A stretch of 10,155 bases of DNA from Hemicentrotus pulcherrimus (taxonomy: Eukaryota > Echinodermata > Echinoidea > Camarodonta > Strongylocentrotidae): contig BEXV01005146.1 in assembly GCA_003118195.1 (NCBI GenBank), positions 5,372 to 15,526 of the forward strand, read 5' to 3'. This document shows, piece after piece, positions 7,502-10,155 of this stretch. Numbering within the stretch: the stretch's first letter is position 1; every line of letters begins with the position of its first letter. A program made the position numbers and the translations under genes. Under the pieces are notes generated by a model. It had not been told where the DNA came from and did not search any database. It saw nothing but the letters and a program-made list of their open reading frames with translations.

Positions 7502-8678
7502 TGCCCCTTTTCCCGATATTCCTCTCATTCAGTTTAAATGTTCGGCGTTTTAGTACCAGTTGTCGACAGGTATACCGTCAAACTTTAAGTAAAGTAGAAA
7601 TCAACTACACGTTCTCTTGACGTGATTTCTCAAGAAATTTTCAAAAAAAACTTTTCCGTGCTGATGTAAAGAAAAAAAAAACGCAATGTGAATTTAGTTA
7701 TTTGAAGTCATTTTATTTCTGTTTGTGTGATTTCATTCTCGATTAACCTAATCAATAATGTAGAATAGTACAGTAACTGTTTAAAGTGAGAAAATTACCT
7801 ACGAAACAATCTTTTTATCATTAAACGGGAGTTTCTTGTAAATGCATCGATAGAACTGCAGGTTGTATCATTTAGACATACTTATTATTGTGATATTTCT
7901 ATCTATGTACTATACCGCTTTATATGTAAAGTAAAGTATATGATTTTTATTAAACGACTTTCTGCAATTTGATGAATGAATTAGTGATTAATAAAAAAAT
8001 TGCCCAATGGATACCTGCATTTAGGGTGATTTTAAATAGCGTGTCTCTTTTTCATTCATTTTATTCAAAAATTTAAATAAAAAACTTCATATGACCATTT
8101 CACTATGTTGATGAAACCAAAAAGAACCATCGGTCGAAAGTCATATCGAGATGTGTTCATTTGTAAATGAGGTAATTGGATAAATGTTTAAAGTCGAAAG
8201 GGACACATTGAATGGATTCATCTTATAGTTCATCGAACTGTTACATAGCAGGCGAGAATGACAAACAACTTTTATACCGAAGGTCTTTGCAAAATCAATA
8301 GCGCCATACGTCATTCCCATGTCACATCCATTTTCCAAAACTTGTTACAAGTTACAATAACTGTTTTAATCTACTGCAATCGTTGTGTTTGATTGGCTGT
8401 GAGCATTTCTTTCTTTTGTCCATTTTGATCGTGTATGGTACCATTCTTATGGAAAATGCTGTACAATTTACAATTCATGTATTTTCATTATATGTCTATA
8501 TAAGAGCAGAACATGTTTGGTTCATCACGTAATTGATATTTTCACAATATTATGTTATGATGATGGCGGAATGTTTTTGTACTAACAACTGGTACTGAAG
8601 GTTAACTTTGAGATAATCGTCCTTAGAACGAACGAAGGGTGAAGTGTCAAATTTCGAATTTGCTGCCATGATCAGACC
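7502..8678. other. AT-rich non-coding sequence downstream of the gene
   Basis: I see no supported gene here. Stops are frequent in all frames and no conserved protein motif is visible. The only items noted are the possible polyadenylation signals at 7820, 7990 and 8076, all on the + strand and therefore usable by the upstream gene. Confidence 0.55.
7990..7995 (+). promoter_or_regulatory. Candidate polyadenylation signal AATAAA
   Basis: This is the first perfect AATAAA after the stop codon that I found, about 800 bases downstream. A second copy is at 8076-8081. Such hexamers occur often by chance in AT-rich DNA, so use by the ZNFX1-like transcript is only a possibility. Confidence 0.3.
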
Positions 8679-8705
8679 GGGGCGTGGGGATGGGGGGCTG
8701 GGGGG
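8679..8705 (+). other. G-quadruplex-type tract
   Basis: Four G runs of 4, 4, 6 and 6 are separated by loops of only 3, 2 and 2 bases (CGT, AT, CT). A further GGG lies at 8710-8712. This meets the usual intramolecular quadruplex pattern with very short loops, and stands alone in strongly AT-rich DNA. No gene is adjacent, so the function, if any, is unknown. Confidence 0.75.
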
Positions 8706-8712
8706 AATTGGG

Positions 8713-9889
8713 TTAAATGCATAATATTTCTTGCGATAACTTTAAGTGCATTACATCTTACTCAACGACTAAATACAAAAAATGTATATTACTTTATTAC
8801 TTGATTATCAGTAGGTAAACTGCAATTATTGTACGTGTGACATATTTTTTTTTAACGATAAAGAAAACAACTTTTATTTTAGTATAATTTCGGCGACCAT
8901 CAAATATATATTACTGATATGTTTGACCATAATCCTATAAAGATCAGGAGGTAATATAATACACATCGGAATGCAAGCAAGTGTTTGCAAATGATTGTGA
9001 ACAAGATTAGTTAATTTGTTGCCAACTGCTAGATAAAATATGACATCAATTTAAATATAGTGCATCACAGCTTTCCGTTGTCATAATAGAGATGTTTAAT
9101 AATTATCACTTATCAAATAATTAAGTCATTTCAAAACCAATTTGTAGACTTGATTGTAGTTATTGTATTGTTAGTCTCAAATCCTGAGGTTTTAGTTCAT
9201 GTTCATGTGCAAGTGTAAGTTATCACATTGCATGGCTTGAAAAGTTATGAAAATTTTTTAACGGGAAATAGCTTTGTTGACTTTGAAATTAAAACAAGTA
9301 TACGTTATAATGTATATCTGAATTAAAATTGGAAATCAAAACTCATTGCAAAGTGATTGAGGACGTTCCATTTACTCAAAAGGTATGTCTCAGACTTGCG
9401 CTGTATCGATTAAAATTAATAAATAATTTTTGTTTGTGTATCATTATTATTACAAATGTTTGCTTTTGATAAACCACTGTACATTCAAAGCACACTTTCC
9501 ATTTACGATATACGCAAGAAGGCTACACATTAAAAAGAGGGAGATATAAAGAGATAAAGACGCATTGGAACGATTTTACCAATGTCACCAATAAAGTTGG
9601 AATATTTTTCTACATCTGCTTTTACTAAAAATAAATGTTTAACTTATTCTTCATAAAGTTTCTATCTTTATTGATCGATCAATTTGACTATTCAGATCAA
9701 TAAAACTATGAGAATATATCAATGTTATCTTCATCTATAAATAATAAATCATATTTTCACAATTATTTCATGAAAAGAGGTCGAGATAAAGTATTCCAAC
9801 TTTTTTGTCTACCATATCATTGACATTCAGTGACAGGGAAAATATGTGTAAGTCTGTTCAAGTGTAAGTCTAGGATTTTCACGCGTGTA
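8713..9889. other. AT-rich non-coding sequence
   Basis: I see no coding region, RNA gene or recognisable mobile element. The composition is low-GC with frequent stops on both strands. One imperfect inverted repeat pair lies near the right end (about 9587-9611 and 9785-9809). Confidence 0.55.
9587..9809. repeat. Imperfect inverted repeat pair
   Basis: Around 9590-9610 the sequence contains AAAGTTGGAATA. Around 9787-9806 its near complement TATTCCAACTTT-like sequence (AAAGTATTCCAACTTTTTT) occurs. About 18 of 21 aligned positions agree, with roughly 180 bases between the arms. It might be the remains of a short inverted-repeat element. I could not identify a convincing flanking duplication, and chance is possible in such AT-rich DNA. 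Confidence 0.35.
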
Positions 9890-10155
9890 TGTGTGTGTGA
9901 GAGAGAGGAGATGCGCGCGTGTGTGTAATATGAGAAAGAGAGAGAGAGAGACAGAGAGAAGATGTGTGCGTGTATGTATATATATATATATATGAGAGAG
10001 GGGAGATATGGAGAGAATAGATGTGTAGGTGTTGGTGAGAGAGAGAAAGAAAAGAGGGGTATATACATGAGAGAGAGAGAGACGAGGTATGTGTGTGTGT
10101 GAGTATGAGAGAGGTAGAGAGGAAAGAGGTGTGTGTAGGTAAGGGGGGGGGGGGG
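9890..10155. repeat. GA/GT/TA microsatellite block ending in poly-G
   Basis: The tract is purine-rich on the + strand, with alternating GT and GA dinucleotide runs, a TA run at 9977-9993, GA runs at about 9939-9958 and 10070-10081, and a terminal run of G. There is no coding meaning: the open frame on the opposite strand is simply the repeat read as Ser/Leu/Tyr/Ile-rich sequence. The poly-G edge marks the likely end of the assembled contig. Confidence 0.9.

Noticed and set aside
8141..8338. Minus-strand open frame of 65 residues in the downstream flank
   Set aside because: Short, with no family motif I recognise, no clear splice borders and no context; the length is expected by chance.
9817..10068. 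Minus-strand open frame of 83 residues
   Set aside because: It is translated microsatellite sequence (Ser/Leu/Tyr/Ile repeats).

Overview
The window is a piece of animal (metazoan) nuclear DNA. It carries spliceosomal introns with GT...AG borders, AT-rich non-coding flanks, microsatellites and a non-autonomous transposon. The homopolymer C at the left edge and homopolymer G at the right edge look like the ends of an assembled contig. The gene's similarity to ZNFX1 and the style of the flanking DNA suggest a marine invertebrate, perhaps an echinoderm or another invertebrate deuterostome. That placement is inference with low to moderate confidence.

One gene dominates the window, on the + strand from about 1095 to 7194. 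It is a homologue of ZNFX1 (NFX1-type zinc finger-containing protein 1), an SF1/UPF1-like RNA helicase. I reconstruct three exons: a very large one (1095-5408), a short one (5838-5946) and a terminal one (6277-7194, stop TAA). They are separated by introns of 429 and 330 bases, and the reading frame is kept across both junctions. The domain order is the family's: N-terminal helical region, ZNFX1-specific block, split SF1 helicase core, a run of NFX1-type Cys/His fingers, a CPxC module, and a C-terminal RZ-type zinc finger. The visible product is about 1778 residues plus a missing N-terminus. No start codon is visible, so the first coding exon lies upstream, out of sight or unrecognised.

The most striking point is an in-frame TGA at 4315-4317, inside helicase motif VI. 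The frame resumes immediately after it without shift and continues for nearly 1.1 kb of intact zinc-finger coding sequence. By family memory this position is a cysteine. The TGA could be a single-base nonsense allele, a sequence error, an early step of pseudogenisation, or a recoded codon.

Downstream of the gene, 7274-7493 is a palindromic MITE-like element. It has 36-base inverted arms, each built from two copies of a 12-mer, a telomere-like CCCTAA core, and a perfect 8-base flanking duplication. The rest (7502-9890) is AT-rich with no gene I can support. It contains a G-quadruplex-type tract (8679-8705) and a weak inverted repeat. The last ~265 bases are GA/GT/TA microsatellite.
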